From the NCBI RefSeq assembly GCF_000499205.1, contig NZ_AWUK01000004.1:124001-188000 (forward strand): a stretch of 64,000 nucleotides of DNA, in the 5' to 3' direction. Origin of the DNA: Paenibacillus sp. MAEPY2. GTDB taxonomy: Bacteria > Bacillota > Bacilli > Paenibacillales > Paenibacillaceae. The position numbers were made by a program, and so were the translations under genes. This document shows, one piece after another, positions 37,049-45,639 of this stretch. How positions within the stretch are numbered: position 1 is the first letter of the stretch; each line of letters opens with the position of its first letter. The notes below the pieces were generated by a model that did not search any database, was not told the DNA's origin, and was given only the letters and a program-made list of their open reading frames with translations.

Positions 37049-37168
37049 ATGTCTGACTTTGACGGAATCGGCTTCGCCGAACTGATCATTGTAGTTATCC
37101 TTGTAATGCTGTTTGTATTTGGTTCAACAGATATTGAAGGTTTGTCGAGTACACCCACAACCACATGA
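37049..37168 (+). CDS. Tiny single-TM protein, 39 residues
   Basis: A 40-codon frame beginning MSDFDGIGFAEL, followed by a single hydrophobic helix (IIVVILVMLFVFG, about 13-25) and a Ser/Thr/Pro tail. GAGG is nine bases before the ATG. It has the head-and-helix form of YjcZ-type tiny sporulation membrane proteins. It stands between the 105-residue gene and a terminator, giving a credible two-gene operon. Confidence 0.6.
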   Translation: MSDFDGIGFAELIIVVILVMLFVFGSTDIEGLSSTPTTT

Positions 37169-37209
37169 CCCTCTCCATTTTGATTACAGCCATGCATATG
37201 AACCAAAGA

Positions 37210-37241
37210 AATACCAGTCCTATTGCAGGACTGGTATTTTT
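37210..37241. terminator. Bidirectional terminator
   Basis: ATACCAGTCCT-attgc-AGGACTGGTAT with TTTT on the plus side and an A-run on the other side. It serves the tiny gene and the convergent YdjM-like gene. Confidence 0.85.
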
Positions 37242-37247
37242 GAGATA

Positions 37248-37955
37248 TCACAGAAATAAAGGCGAAAACGCAATCCAGGCCAAAATAAGTGCCAGCACAA
37301 TGCAGACATTCTCCACAACAGCCCCATGTTTCGTACCTGTACTCATGAGATTGAACCGTATACGCCACTTGAGTGGCGGCAATGGACGAATACCGCGATT
37401 CGTCAACGAATCAGCCAACAGATGCATGGCATATGCCGTACCTCCAGCTACCCAGATCTCAGGCCCCTGCAAATGAGTCGTACTGTAGAGCAATCCTGCC
37501 CATACGGCGGTTCCATATAATGTGTGTGTTAATCCCCTATGGGTTAACGTGGTACACAGCATTAGCAGACTGCCCGCGATCAGATTCCATGGTGCAAATG
37601 CATGGCCATAAAATACGAGGCCTAATCCAATCGCAAACATCAACACTTTGCGCAGCGAACGGGACGGCAGGAAAGATACCATCGCAATCAGAATGGCAAG
37701 CAGCAGATTCCATGGTTTCGCCTGAACATAGAAGTACACAAATACAGCGACAGGCAGCAGGATGGTCTGTAGCAGTCGAATCAGACTGTTCGGCAATGCC
37801 TTGGATACCAATAGCGAATTTGGTTCATCAATGTCTGGCAGCAGTGAACCGATCAGGGCAACAGTAACTGCCGGTGCAGTCACGGGCATACCTGCCAATT
37901 GCAGAACAGAGAGGGATACAGTGGTCCCAATAATGAGGTGGGATCTTCCCATCAT
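37248..37955 (-). CDS. YdjM-like membrane-bound metal-dependent hydrolase
   Basis: 235 residues, several membrane segments. Family markers are MMGRSHLIIGTTVSL at the start (metal His), LIGSLLPDIDEPNSL (Asp pair) and HRGLTHTL in the middle. The family (DUF457/YdjM) is annotated as membrane-bound hydrolase, with no proven substrate. Start chosen at the first of two adjacent ATGs after AAGGAAG; upstream codons in frame lack support. Confidence 0.85.
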   Translation of the reverse strand: MMGRSHLIIGTTVSLSVLQLAGMPVTAPAVTVALIGSLLPDIDEPNSLLVSKALPNSLIRLLQTILLPVAVFVYFYVQAKPWNLLLAILIAMVSFLPSRSLRKVLMFAIGLGLVFYGHAFAPWNLIAGSLLMLCTTLTHRGLTHTLYGTAVWAGLLYSTTHLQGPEIWVAGGTAYAMHLLADSLTNRGIRPLPPLKWRIRFNLMSTGTKHGAVVENVCIVLALILAWIAFSPLFL

Positions 37956-38108
37956 GATGCAAAAACTTCCTTTCGAAGAAATAGGGAACATAAACGGCCC
38001 ACTCAAGATATTACAACGAAAACAATATAAGAACAATAGTTCGCATTTCTTATTTCATTTAACTTTTACCCTGTATCCAAAAAAAATAAAAAAGAATCCG
38101 TAATAGGG

Positions 38109-38130
38109 ATCACACTTTTAAATTTGTGAT
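38109..38130. promoter_or_regulatory. Second inverted repeat upstream of nirB
   Basis: ATCACA (38109-38114) and TGTGAT (38125-38130) are exact inverted copies, facing outwards with a 10-bp spacer, 16 bp before the FNR box. Could be an additional regulator site. Confidence 0.4.
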
Positions 38131-38145
38131 GCAACTATAGTTGTT

Positions 38146-38188
38146 AGTGAAAATAATCACATTTTATGTCTGCATTGAACGTTATGAT
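38146..38188 (+). promoter_or_regulatory. FNR box and -10 of the nirBDC promoter
   Basis: AGTGA-N6-TCACA (38146-38161) matches the FNR/CRP consensus TGTGA-N6-TCACA except for the first base. TATGAT (38183-38188) follows. If transcription starts at about 38195, the box is centred at -41.5, the position for class II activation by FNR. Nitrite reductase operons are commonly FNR-activated. Confidence 0.65.
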
Positions 38189-38250
38189 TCAAATATAAAC
38201 CACTAAAAATGATGGTAATGTACAGTGTCCATTCAAGGAGGCATATACAC

Positions 38251-40680
38251 ATGAACGGAAATAAGGAAAAACTGGTTATCGTCGGCAACGGTATGGCAGG
38301 CATCAGTACAGTTGAACAAATTTTAAAATTGAGTTCCCAGTTCGACATTACCGTCTTTGGCACAGAGCCCTATCCCAATTATAACCGGATTATGCTGTCC
38401 TATGTATTGGAAGGCAGCAAAACAGTTGATGATATTGTGCTCAATGATCTGCATTGGTATGAAGATTATGGTATCACCCTCCATACGGGTACAACCGTAA
38501 CACGGATTGATTCCAAGACTCATGAAGTCGTAACTGCGGAAGGCGCACGCTTCCCTTACGACAAAGCCATTATTGCAACCGGCTCTAGCTCCTTCATTCT
38601 TCCCGTACCGGGTCATGACAAACAAGGAGTCGTCGGCTTCAGAGATATCGCGGATTGTAACGTCATGCTGGAAGCCGCGAAACAGTATAAAAAAGCCGCT
38701 GTCATTGGAGGAGGTCTTCTTGGCCTCGAAGCTGCCAAAGGCCTGGTACAACTCGGCATGGAAGTCACTGTCGTGCATCTGATGGAGGATCTGATGGAAC
38801 GCCAGCTTGACCCACAGGCGTCCACGATGTTAAAAGCCGAACTTGAGCGACAGGGCATCCGGTTCAAGATGGGCGCACAAACTGCAGAGCTTCTCGGTGG
38901 CGAACGGGTAGAAGGTATTCGTTTTGCGGACGATTCCGTGTTGAACACTGATTTTGTTGTCATGGCCGTAGGCATCAAACCCAATACGGGGGTAGCCCGA
39001 GATAGTGGCATAGAAGTTAACCGAGGCATTGTAGTGGATGACTATATGCAGACGTCACTGGATAATGTCTATTCCGTCGGAGAATGTACCGAACATCGTG
39101 GTATATGCTACGGCCTTGTTGCCCCACTATTTGAACAGGGCATGATTCTGGCCAAACATATATGCGGCGTTGAGACAGCTCCTTATGAAGGTTCTGTGGT
39201 ATCTACGAAATTGAAAATTTCGGGCGTAGATGTCTTTTCGACCGGTGAATTTATTGATAGTCCCGAACATACGGTCATTGCACATAAGGACGACTGGAAA
39301 CGCACATACAAAAAAATTCTGCTTCGGGATAATATCATGGTTGGCGCTGTACTCTTTGGTGATATCACGGATTCTGCCGAATTACAGAAATTGATCAAAC
39401 AACAAGCAGAGATGACAGATGAACTATATGCTTCACTGATGGGTACAGGCTGCGGTGGGCACAAAAAAGCTGCATCCGTGGAAACCATGGCAGAAGACGA
39501 AATTGTCTGTGGATGTAACGGGGTAACCAAAGGAACCATTATCAATGCCATTACGAGTGAGGGATTGACCAGTGTAGACCAAATCAAAGCCTGTACGGGG
39601 GCAACGCGCTCCTGCGGTGGCTGCAAGCCGGTTGTTGAACAGATTTTGCAATATGTGCTTGGAGACAACTTTACAGCAGGTGCCAAACAGGGAATCTGTG
39701 GCTGTACCTCCCTCAGCCGGGATGAAATCGTAGCCGAGATCAGACAGAAAGGACTGCAAACGACCAAGGAGGTCATGCATGTTCTGGGATGGAGTCAACC
39801 CGAAGGGTGTTCCAAATGCCGCCCTGCCATTAACTATTACCTTGGCATGATTGCACCAGATACCCATGTGGATGAAAAGGAATCCCGCTTTGTCAACGAA
39901 CGCATGAACGCCAATATTCAAAAAGACGGCACGTATACGGTTGTACCGCGCATGTATGGCGGAGTCACAACTCCGGAAGACCTGAAACGCATTGCCGACA
40001 TTTCGGTCAAATACGATGTAAAAGCAATCAAAGTAACTGGAGGTCAGCGGCTAGATCTGATTGGAGTCAAAAAAGAAGATCTGCCCAAAGTCTGGGCTGA
40101 ATTGGATATGCCTTCTGGCTATGCATACGCCAAATCGCTGCGTACAGTCAAAACATGTGTCGGCTCACAATTTTGCCGCTTTGGCACGCAGGATTCCATG
40201 GCGATGGGCGCTCTGCTAGAGCGCAAGTTTGAACGTCTGGATTTGCCTGCCAAGTTCAAATATGCCGTAAACGGTTGCCCTCGTAACTGTGCGGAGTCGT
40301 GTACGAAAGATATTGGTATCGTGGGCAACGACGGCGGCTGGGAAATATTTATTGGAGGCAACGGCGGCATCAAGGCCAGACTGGCCGACTCCTTGTGCAA
40401 GGTGAAGACCGATGAAGAATTAGTTGAGCTTTGTGGAGCGATTATGCAGCACTATCGGGAGACAGCCAACTACCTGGAGCGGACTTCCGAATGGGTGGAA
40501 CGCGTAGGTCTGGAGCAGATTCGAGCCGTTGTTGTCAATGACGTAAAAGAACGTAAGGCGCTTATGGAACGAATCGAATTCGCTCTTGAGCAAGTGGAAG
40601 ATCCTTGGAAAAAAGCACTGCGTAATGAGGAAGGCCAGAACAAATTATTCCATGGCATAGAAGTTTCTGCTCGACCATAG
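38251..40680 (+). CDS. nirB: NADH-dependent nitrite reductase large subunit
   Basis: 809 residues, full length. The N-terminal FAD/NAD(P)H oxidoreductase part starts LVIVGNGMAGIS (about 9-20), with a second GGGLLGLEAAKGL (about 150). Two BFD-type [2Fe-2S] regions follow: EIVCGCNGVTKG...CGGCKPV (about 418-465) and ICGCTSL...CSKCRPAINYY (about 485-540). The C-terminal siroheme/[4Fe-4S] domain has TCVGSQFC (about 635) and GCPRNCAES (about 675). It reduces nitrite to ammonium in the cytoplasm. RBS AAGGAGG; a 14-codon upstream extension is unsupported. Confidence 0.97.
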   Translation: MNGNKEKLVIVGNGMAGISTVEQILKLSSQFDITVFGTEPYPNYNRIMLSYVLEGSKTVDDIVLNDLHWYEDYGITLHTGTTVTRIDSKTHEVVTAEGARFPYDKAIIATGSSSFILPVPGHDKQGVVGFRDIADCNVMLEAAKQYKKAAVIGGGLLGLEAAKGLVQLGMEVTVVHLMEDLMERQLDPQASTMLKAELERQGIRFKMGAQTAELLGGERVEGIRFADDSVLNTDFVVMAVGIKPNTGVARDSGIEVNRGIVVDDYMQTSLDNVYSVGECTEHRGICYGLVAPLFEQGMILAKHICGVETAPYEGSVVSTKLKISGVDVFSTGEFIDSPEHTVIAHKDDWKRTYKKILLRDNIMVGAVLFGDITDSAELQKLIKQQAEMTDELYASLMGTGCGGHKKAASVETMAEDEIVCGCNGVTKGTIINAITSEGLTSVDQIKACTGATRSCGGCKPVVEQILQYVLGDNFTAGAKQGICGCTSLSRDEIVAEIRQKGLQTTKEVMHVLGWSQPEGCSKCRPAINYYLGMIAPDTHVDEKESRFVNERMNANIQKDGTYTVVPRMYGGVTTPEDLKRIADISVKYDVKAIKVTGGQRLDLIGVKKEDLPKVWAELDMPSGYAYAKSLRTVKTCVGSQFCRFGTQDSMAMGALLERKFERLDLPAKFKYAVNGCPRNCAESCTKDIGIVGNDGGWEIFIGGNGGIKARLADSLCKVKTDEELVELCGAIMQHYRETANYLERTSEWVERVGLEQIRAVVVNDVKERKALMERIEFALEQVEDPWKKALRNEEGQNKLFHGIEVSARP

Positions 40681-40749
40681 TACCCTGTCTCGGCCATTAT
40701 AATAGATATTGAGCCTCTAACCTAATCTGAAAATGAAGGAGATGTTCAT

Positions 40750-41076
40750 ATGACAACACAGCAATCTGCCATCTACTATCCTGCCGGAGAGATCGAAGAA
40801 TTCCTGCCGCAAATTGGCAGAGTGGTTGATATTGAAGGCCATCAACTGGCTGTATTTCGCACCTCAGATGATAGCATCTTCGCTGCAGAAAATAAAAATC
40901 CTCATCCCAAGGGCGGACCGCTGGCGGAAGGGATTGTCTCCGGGTATTATCTGTATGATCCGCTGTATGATTGGAAAATTGACTTAAACACAGGTCTTGT
41001 TCAGGCCCCCGATCGGGGACAAGTGCAGATGTATCCCGTGAAGATCGAGAACGGGCAGATCTGGATCGCTTTATAG
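40750..41076 (+). CDS. nirD: Nitrite reductase small subunit
   Basis: 108 residues, Rieske-like fold. Where a Rieske protein has C-x-H and C-x-x-H, this has ENKNPHPKGG and YDPLYDWKIDL, so the iron-sulfur ligands are missing. This is usual for NirD. It is required for NirB activity. RBS GGAG; 69 bp after nirB. Confidence 0.93.
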   Translation: MTTQQSAIYYPAGEIEEFLPQIGRVVDIEGHQLAVFRTSDDSIFAAENKNPHPKGGPLAEGIVSGYYLYDPLYDWKIDLNTGLVQAPDRGQVQMYPVKIENGQIWIAL

Positions 41077-41129
41077 TTTGTAAGATTTTCACTGTCTACG
41101 AAAGATGCACCATAATGGGGGAAATCGTC

Positions 41130-41912
41130 ATGTATACGTCAAATGTTGAAGGAATAATTGAAGCTGCGGTTAAAAAACGAGATCAAATGAACGCAAGCCT
41201 GCCACGTTACATGGTTGCGGCTTTGATGGCTGGCGCATATGTAGGCCTTGGCATCATTCTGATATTCAGTATCGGTGCCCCACTGCTTGCTGCTCAGTCC
41301 CCACTGCAAATGATGCTGATGGGCATGTCTTTTGGACTTGCCCTCACCCTCGTCATCTTTGCCGGATCGGAGCTGTTTACAGGTAACAACATGTTCTTCA
41401 CAATGAGCACCTTGGCAGGTCGGACTACTGTTCGGGATACCCTCAAAAACTGGGGGCTCGTCTTCCTCGGCAATCTGATCGGTGCCATTCTGCTCAGCCT
41501 GCTCATTGTGGGCAGCGGTCTATTCAAAACGGCTACACCGGAACATCTGCTGTTTGTCGTCTCTGCCAAAAAGATGTCCGCTCCCGTTAGCGAACTGTTC
41601 TTTCGAGGCATTCTTTGTAACTGGTTGGTCTGTCTGGCGATCTGGATGGCGGCCCGTTCAAAAGAAGATATTGCCAAACTCGTCCTCATCTGGTGGTGTC
41701 TGTACGCCTTTATCGCGAGTGGATATGAGCACAGCGTCGCCAATATGACCTTGCTATCCTTGTCCTGGTTGTTGCCAAACCACCCGGATACAATTACTCT
41801 GGCAGGCTGGCTCCATAACATGATTCCGGTCACGCTCGGCAATATTATCGGCGGTGCGCTGTTTGTAGGTATGGCATACTGGTTTGTTTCGCCCGTGAAG
41901 AAGAAAAGCTAG
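41130..41912 (+). CDS. nirC: Formate/nitrite transporter, NirC type
   Basis: 260 residues, six membrane helices, FNT family. Typical segments are AALMAGAYVGLG near residue 30, AGSELFTGNNMF (about 85) and GILCNWLVCLAIWMA (about 165). The position after nirBD points to nitrite rather than formate. Start at the ATG after GGGGGAAATCG; five residues upstream another ATG is in frame but has no ribosome site. Confidence 0.93.
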   Translation: MYTSNVEGIIEAAVKKRDQMNASLPRYMVAALMAGAYVGLGIILIFSIGAPLLAAQSPLQMMLMGMSFGLALTLVIFAGSELFTGNNMFFTMSTLAGRTTVRDTLKNWGLVFLGNLIGAILLSLLIVGSGLFKTATPEHLLFVVSAKKMSAPVSELFFRGILCNWLVCLAIWMAARSKEDIAKLVLIWWCLYAFIASGYEHSVANMTLLSLSWLLPNHPDTITLAGWLHNMIPVTLGNIIGGALFVGMAYWFVSPVKKKS

Positions 41913-41970
41913 CCCAATTCCCATCCTTGTCACACCCGCAAGATCTTAAATAAACGGAAGTGAATAAACG

Positions 41971-42023
41971 CAAAAGACCATCCGCTCTCTGATTCTAAAT
42001 TTAGGAGAACAGGATGGTTTTTT
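41971..42023 (+). terminator. Terminator of nirBDC
   Basis: ACCATCCGCTCTC ... GGAGAACAGGATGGT followed by TTTTTT. Confidence 0.8.
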
Positions 42024-42092
42024 GCTGTTTGTCGATTCGTCTTCTACTTTACCTTAGACTTCATCAAGGTTAATCTGGATTTGACATAACTT

Positions 42093-42101
42093 TGTTATAA
42101 T
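42093..42101 (+). promoter_or_regulatory. Extended -10 promoter of the YfbR-like gene
   Basis: TGTTATAAT: a perfect -10 with the TGN extension, 36 bp before the start codon. A nearby TTGACA is too close to act as its -35. Confidence 0.6.
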
Positions 42102-42137
42102 CAGCGCATACTTAAACTAAAAAGGATGATCGCACAC

Positions 42138-42767
42138 ATGGGAATTCATACGTACTTCAGGTCACTCAACGATCTTGAACGCATTATTCGTACCCCGGGA
42201 AAATTCAAATTCGAGGAACACAGCGTATCCGCTCACTCCTGGAAAGTCGTGCAGTATGCCAAAACACTTGCCGATATTGAGGAACAGCATGGGGTCGCTA
42301 TTGATTGGAAGAAACTTTACGAAATCACCAGCAGTCATGATTATGGCGAAATCTTCATCGGTGATATCAAAACACCAGTCAAACATTATTCACTGGAGCT
42401 TCGTTCCATGCTGCAGCAGGTGGAAGAAGGCATGGTTGCCCATTTTATTAACGAAAATATTCCTGAGGAATTCCAGCCCATATTCCGCAGACAGCTGCGT
42501 GAAGGCAAAGACAACTCGGTTGAAGGACTCATTCTGGAAGTAGCCGACAAAATGGATCAGGTGTACGAAGCGTTTGCTGAACTGCAACGTGGCAATACCG
42601 AAAAGGAATTTATCGTCATGTATCGATATGCCCTGATCAAAATCAAAAATATTGATCTCCATTGTGTACACTATTTCCTCGAACATATTCTCCCCGACAT
42701 CATTGAAGAAGGCAACCGCTCCCCATTCGATATCCGCCAAATCACGGAAGATGCTTTGTCACAATAA
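42138..42767 (+). CDS. YfbR-like HD-domain 5'-nucleotidase
   Basis: 209 residues. HD-type metal residues are seen at FEEHSVSAHSWKVVQYA (His, about 28-38), SSHDYGEIFIGDIKTPVKHY (His-Asp pair, about 68-87) and LEVADKMDQVYEAF (Asp, about 135). YfbR removes phosphate from deoxynucleoside 5'-monophosphates. The start ATG follows AAAAGG; an ATG four codons upstream lies inside that site. Alone between two terminators. Confidence 0.82.
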   Translation: MGIHTYFRSLNDLERIIRTPGKFKFEEHSVSAHSWKVVQYAKTLADIEEQHGVAIDWKKLYEITSSHDYGEIFIGDIKTPVKHYSLELRSMLQQVEEGMVAHFINENIPEEFQPIFRRQLREGKDNSVEGLILEVADKMDQVYEAFAELQRGNTEKEFIVMYRYALIKIKNIDLHCVHYFLEHILPDIIEEGNRSPFDIRQITEDALSQ

Positions 42768-42774
42768 TCAGCTC

Positions 42775-42828
42775 CAGTCATCGTGGTTCTTCAAGAACCA
42801 TGGACAGGGCTTTTTTTCGTTATTGCAG
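42775..42828. terminator. Terminator between YfbR-like and response regulator genes
   Basis: GTGGTTCTT-ca-AGAACCAT core stem, extended on both sides, followed by TTTTTTT on the plus strand. Confidence 0.7.
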
Positions 42829-43578
42829 CTGTTGGCGATACTCGCTGGGATACAGCCCTGTCTTGTTTTTGAAAATACGGCTAAAATAATGGGAATCACT
42901 ATATCCCACTGCCTTACCTACTGTCTTGATATCCATATCTTCAAAGGCCGCGAGCATGCGCTTTGCTTCGTTGATTCTAAGCCCAGTCATGTATTTGAGC
43001 GGGGTTTCACCCGTCACCTTTTTGAAACACTTCCCCAGGTAATCTACACTAAAATGCATCTGTCCTGCCATATCCTGCAACGTAATTTCATACATATAGT
43101 TCTGTTTCAGATACAATTTGACTGCCTCTGCAATGTCCTCCGGCTTCACCTGTTCATCCAGCATTGCACTGACATGTGCCAGCGAATCCCCTGCCTTGCC
43201 AAGTTTTAATTCCATTGCATCCAGCAGCGATCGAAGCTGTTCTTCTGTGAGGGGTTTAAGCAGATAATCCTCCACCTTGTAACTGATCGCCTGACGCGCA
43301 TATTCAAACTCATGGTGACCGCTCAGGATCACGATCTTGACATGCGGATAGGCAAAATACAGATGCTTCGCCAATTCCAGCCCATTCATGACGGGCATCT
43401 GAATATCGGTAACAACCAGATCAGGCACTGTATGTTCAATCAGTTCCAATGCTTCCAGTCCATTCCTTGCTTCACCTATAACCTCAAACCGTGTGCTCAG
43501 CTCGCTGAATTTCCGGGATACATTGCGACGAATTAACGCCTCATCTTCCACAATAATGGTTCTATATGTCATGTCCAT
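42820..43578 (-). CDS. YesN-type response regulator with AraC DNA-binding domain
   Basis: 252 residues. The receiver domain (about 1-120) has IIVEDEALIRR with the acidic pocket, phosphoryl Asp in VVTDIQMPVMNG (about 57) and the conserved Lys in YLLKPLTEEQL. The C-terminal AraC-type HTH pair contains LQDMAGQMHFSVDYLGKCFK and VGKAVGYSDSHYFSRIFK. Such regulators control nearby carbohydrate genes. A GTG three codons upstream is nearer to AAAGGGG and could be the true start. Its start overlaps the kinase gene by 17 bp. Confidence 0.9.
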   Translation of the reverse strand: MDMTYRTIIVEDEALIRRNVSRKFSELSTRFEVIGEARNGLEALELIEHTVPDLVVTDIQMPVMNGLELAKHLYFAYPHVKIVILSGHHEFEYARQAISYKVEDYLLKPLTEEQLRSLLDAMELKLGKAGDSLAHVSAMLDEQVKPEDIAEAVKLYLKQNYMYEITLQDMAGQMHFSVDYLGKCFKKVTGETPLKYMTGLRINEAKRMLAAFEDMDIKTVGKAVGYSDSHYFSRIFKNKTGLYPSEYRQQLQ

Positions 43579-45463
43579 GAGACTCACTGTGCCCCTTTCG
43601 AATGGAACCGCCAATCGTAATGCTGACCCCGCCAGAAGAATGGTTTGTAATATGCATAAGTGCCGCAGAACCATACCATAATTTGAGCCTGATCCAGATG
43701 TTTTTCAAGCCCATACCGTTGATCTCAAGTTCCGGCATACGCTCCCATTCCTGTGATTGTTGTATGTACTGCTGGATGAGCGTAAGTGCCTCGGGTTCCA
43801 TGCCCGGGCCGTTATCTTCGACAGTGATGCGCCATGTTTCCTGCATACTGTCCAGCTCTCCAATGATATGCAGCTTCCAGGGTGGTGTATCACGTAGTCC
43901 ATATTTCATGACATTTTCCAGCAAAGGCTGAATTAGCAGCATGGGGACCTGGAGGTTTTTCATCGAGTCCGGAACATGGAATTCATAAAGCAGATCATCT
44001 TCGAACCGAATTTTCATACACTCCAAATATCGCACACAGTAGTCAATTTCTTTTTCCAATGGAACACCGCTTTTGTTCGGAGCCGAGATGTAACGCAGCA
44101 TGGATGCAATGTGACCACAGAACGCAACGATCTGTTCATTCATGCCCTCTTCCGCCATGATGCTGATGTTCGTAATGTTGTTATACAGAAAGTGAGGGTT
44201 CATCTGGGACTGCAACGCCAGCAACCTCGCATCCGTTTCCTGAGATTTGATCGCCAGCATGTCCTGAAAGGACTGCACAAGCTGTTGATTCAATTGGATA
44301 AAGGTATCATTCAACTCATCCATCTCACGGATGGAACCCGGATATTCCAACTTGAACAACTGGCCAGAGTCCTGACCCGTAGTCAGATCGTGGACGCCAG
44401 TTTTCTGAATAATGCGCTGCAAACGATGGAGCGGTAAAGTGACACGCTTGGAGATCAGGTACGAGAGGAGCAGAATAAGAATCAAGGTAGCTAATGTAGC
44501 CCCCATAAACAGAAGAGCCATACGATTCAGATTCGCAAATAGGGATTGTTTAGACTGCATCACGATAACCGTCCACCCGGTCTCCTGCGAGGTCGTGTAG
44601 GTCATCATTTGCTTTGAATTTCCATTGGGATCTACCACTTCTTGCATCGTTTCCCGTGGATAGTGGTCGTTACGAATTAAGTTAACAACGTCGGAATGGA
44701 TTGCGTTTAACATATGTTCATTGGACAAAAAAGGATATAAAAGCTCATTACGTTCATTCAATACATAGACGCTCAGATCATCGTTCCCCGCTTGCACATC
44801 GTTCAAATGCTGGAACAGGGTTCCGGCATCCTGCAAAATTTCCACTACTCCTTGCGAGACATAATTTCCATCCTTATACACCCGGGTAAGGGAAAGATAT
44901 TGTTTGCCTGATTCCCCCTGCCCTGTTGGCATCGGTAATGCCCCACCATCCAGTACACTTATGACACGCCAGCCATTGCGCGTCCACGTTTCCTCGTACC
45001 ACGGTCTTTGGGTCAAATCTACCGACAGCTGTCCATTGAACGCGCCCGCACCCAGCATGTTACCGTTCACATCATAGATATTGGCTTGTTTGGCTGTGTT
45101 GGAACTGCTAATAATCGCCAGAATGACATCAATCAGTGTCGTTGTATCCTTGTAAAATGCCGGGTCACTGGCCAGTGTCTGTTCCTTGTCTTCCGCTGGA
45201 GATAAATAGTGACTGAAATGCTCCTTGACCAGGTTGGAATATACGATGTTCATGGAGAAATTGTTCATTTTGACGATTTCCTGATCCAGATTGCCCACCA
45301 TCGAGTTTCCCAGCTGTTTCTGCTGTTCAGCGCTGCGATTACGAATGTCATTGGCAAGAAAAACATATAAGAGGCTTGCCACAATCAGTGAAAAAACAAT
45401 GAATACCGCAGAGTAGTAGGCAAACAGGCTTTGCTGAAGCGTCCTGAATCGGTACTTAACCAT
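43562..45463 (-). CDS. YesM-type sensor histidine kinase
   Basis: 633 residues. Two membrane segments (about 13-37 and about 315-340) enclose a dCACHE-like extracellular sensor. A HAMP linker follows, then the His_kinase domain with LQSQMNPHFLYNNITNIS (phospho-accepting His, about 420) and the ATPase site VEDNGPGMEPEAL. The family senses sugars or binding-protein complexes outside the cell. Divergent from an ABC importer that it probably controls. Confidence 0.92.
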   Translation of the reverse strand: MVKYRFRTLQQSLFAYYSAVFIVFSLIVASLLYVFLANDIRNRSAEQQKQLGNSMVGNLDQEIVKMNNFSMNIVYSNLVKEHFSHYLSPAEDKEQTLASDPAFYKDTTTLIDVILAIISSSNTAKQANIYDVNGNMLGAGAFNGQLSVDLTQRPWYEETWTRNGWRVISVLDGGALPMPTGQGESGKQYLSLTRVYKDGNYVSQGVVEILQDAGTLFQHLNDVQAGNDDLSVYVLNERNELLYPFLSNEHMLNAIHSDVVNLIRNDHYPRETMQEVVDPNGNSKQMMTYTTSQETGWTVIVMQSKQSLFANLNRMALLFMGATLATLILILLLSYLISKRVTLPLHRLQRIIQKTGVHDLTTGQDSGQLFKLEYPGSIREMDELNDTFIQLNQQLVQSFQDMLAIKSQETDARLLALQSQMNPHFLYNNITNISIMAEEGMNEQIVAFCGHIASMLRYISAPNKSGVPLEKEIDYCVRYLECMKIRFEDDLLYEFHVPDSMKNLQVPMLLIQPLLENVMKYGLRDTPPWKLHIIGELDSMQETWRITVEDNGPGMEPEALTLIQQYIQQSQEWERMPELEINGMGLKNIWIRLKLWYGSAALMHITNHSSGGVSITIGGSIRKGHSESHGHDI

Positions 45464-45574
45464 CTCACACCTCGTTATTGGTTGATATCTTGCAACTTAC
45501 TCGAAAATGTCCACCCAACAGGACGCTTTTGTCTATTGAGCGCATTCTTCGTTCCGCGTAAAGTTATCCACATA

Positions 45575-45589
45575 AGAATACGCTTACAT
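45575..45589. promoter_or_regulatory. Catabolite-responsive element (cre)
   Basis: The complement reads ATGTAAGCGTATTCT, matching the Bacillus cre consensus WTGNAANCGNWNNCW at every fixed position. It lies between the divergent kinase and ABC genes, so CcpA could repress one or both when preferred sugars are present. Confidence 0.65.
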
Positions 45590-45639
45590 AAAGCGTTTCT
45601 GCAAGAGCCAATATTCTTTATCCCTTGGGAGGTTCATTA

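Noticed and set aside
40750..41076. NirD as a true Rieske iron-sulfur protein
   Set aside because: The Cys and His ligands are absent, as is common for NirD; it is kept as the small subunit only.
42081..42086. TTGACA before the YfbR-like gene as a -35 box
   Set aside because: Only nine bases separate it from TATAAT; the extended -10 explains the promoter better.
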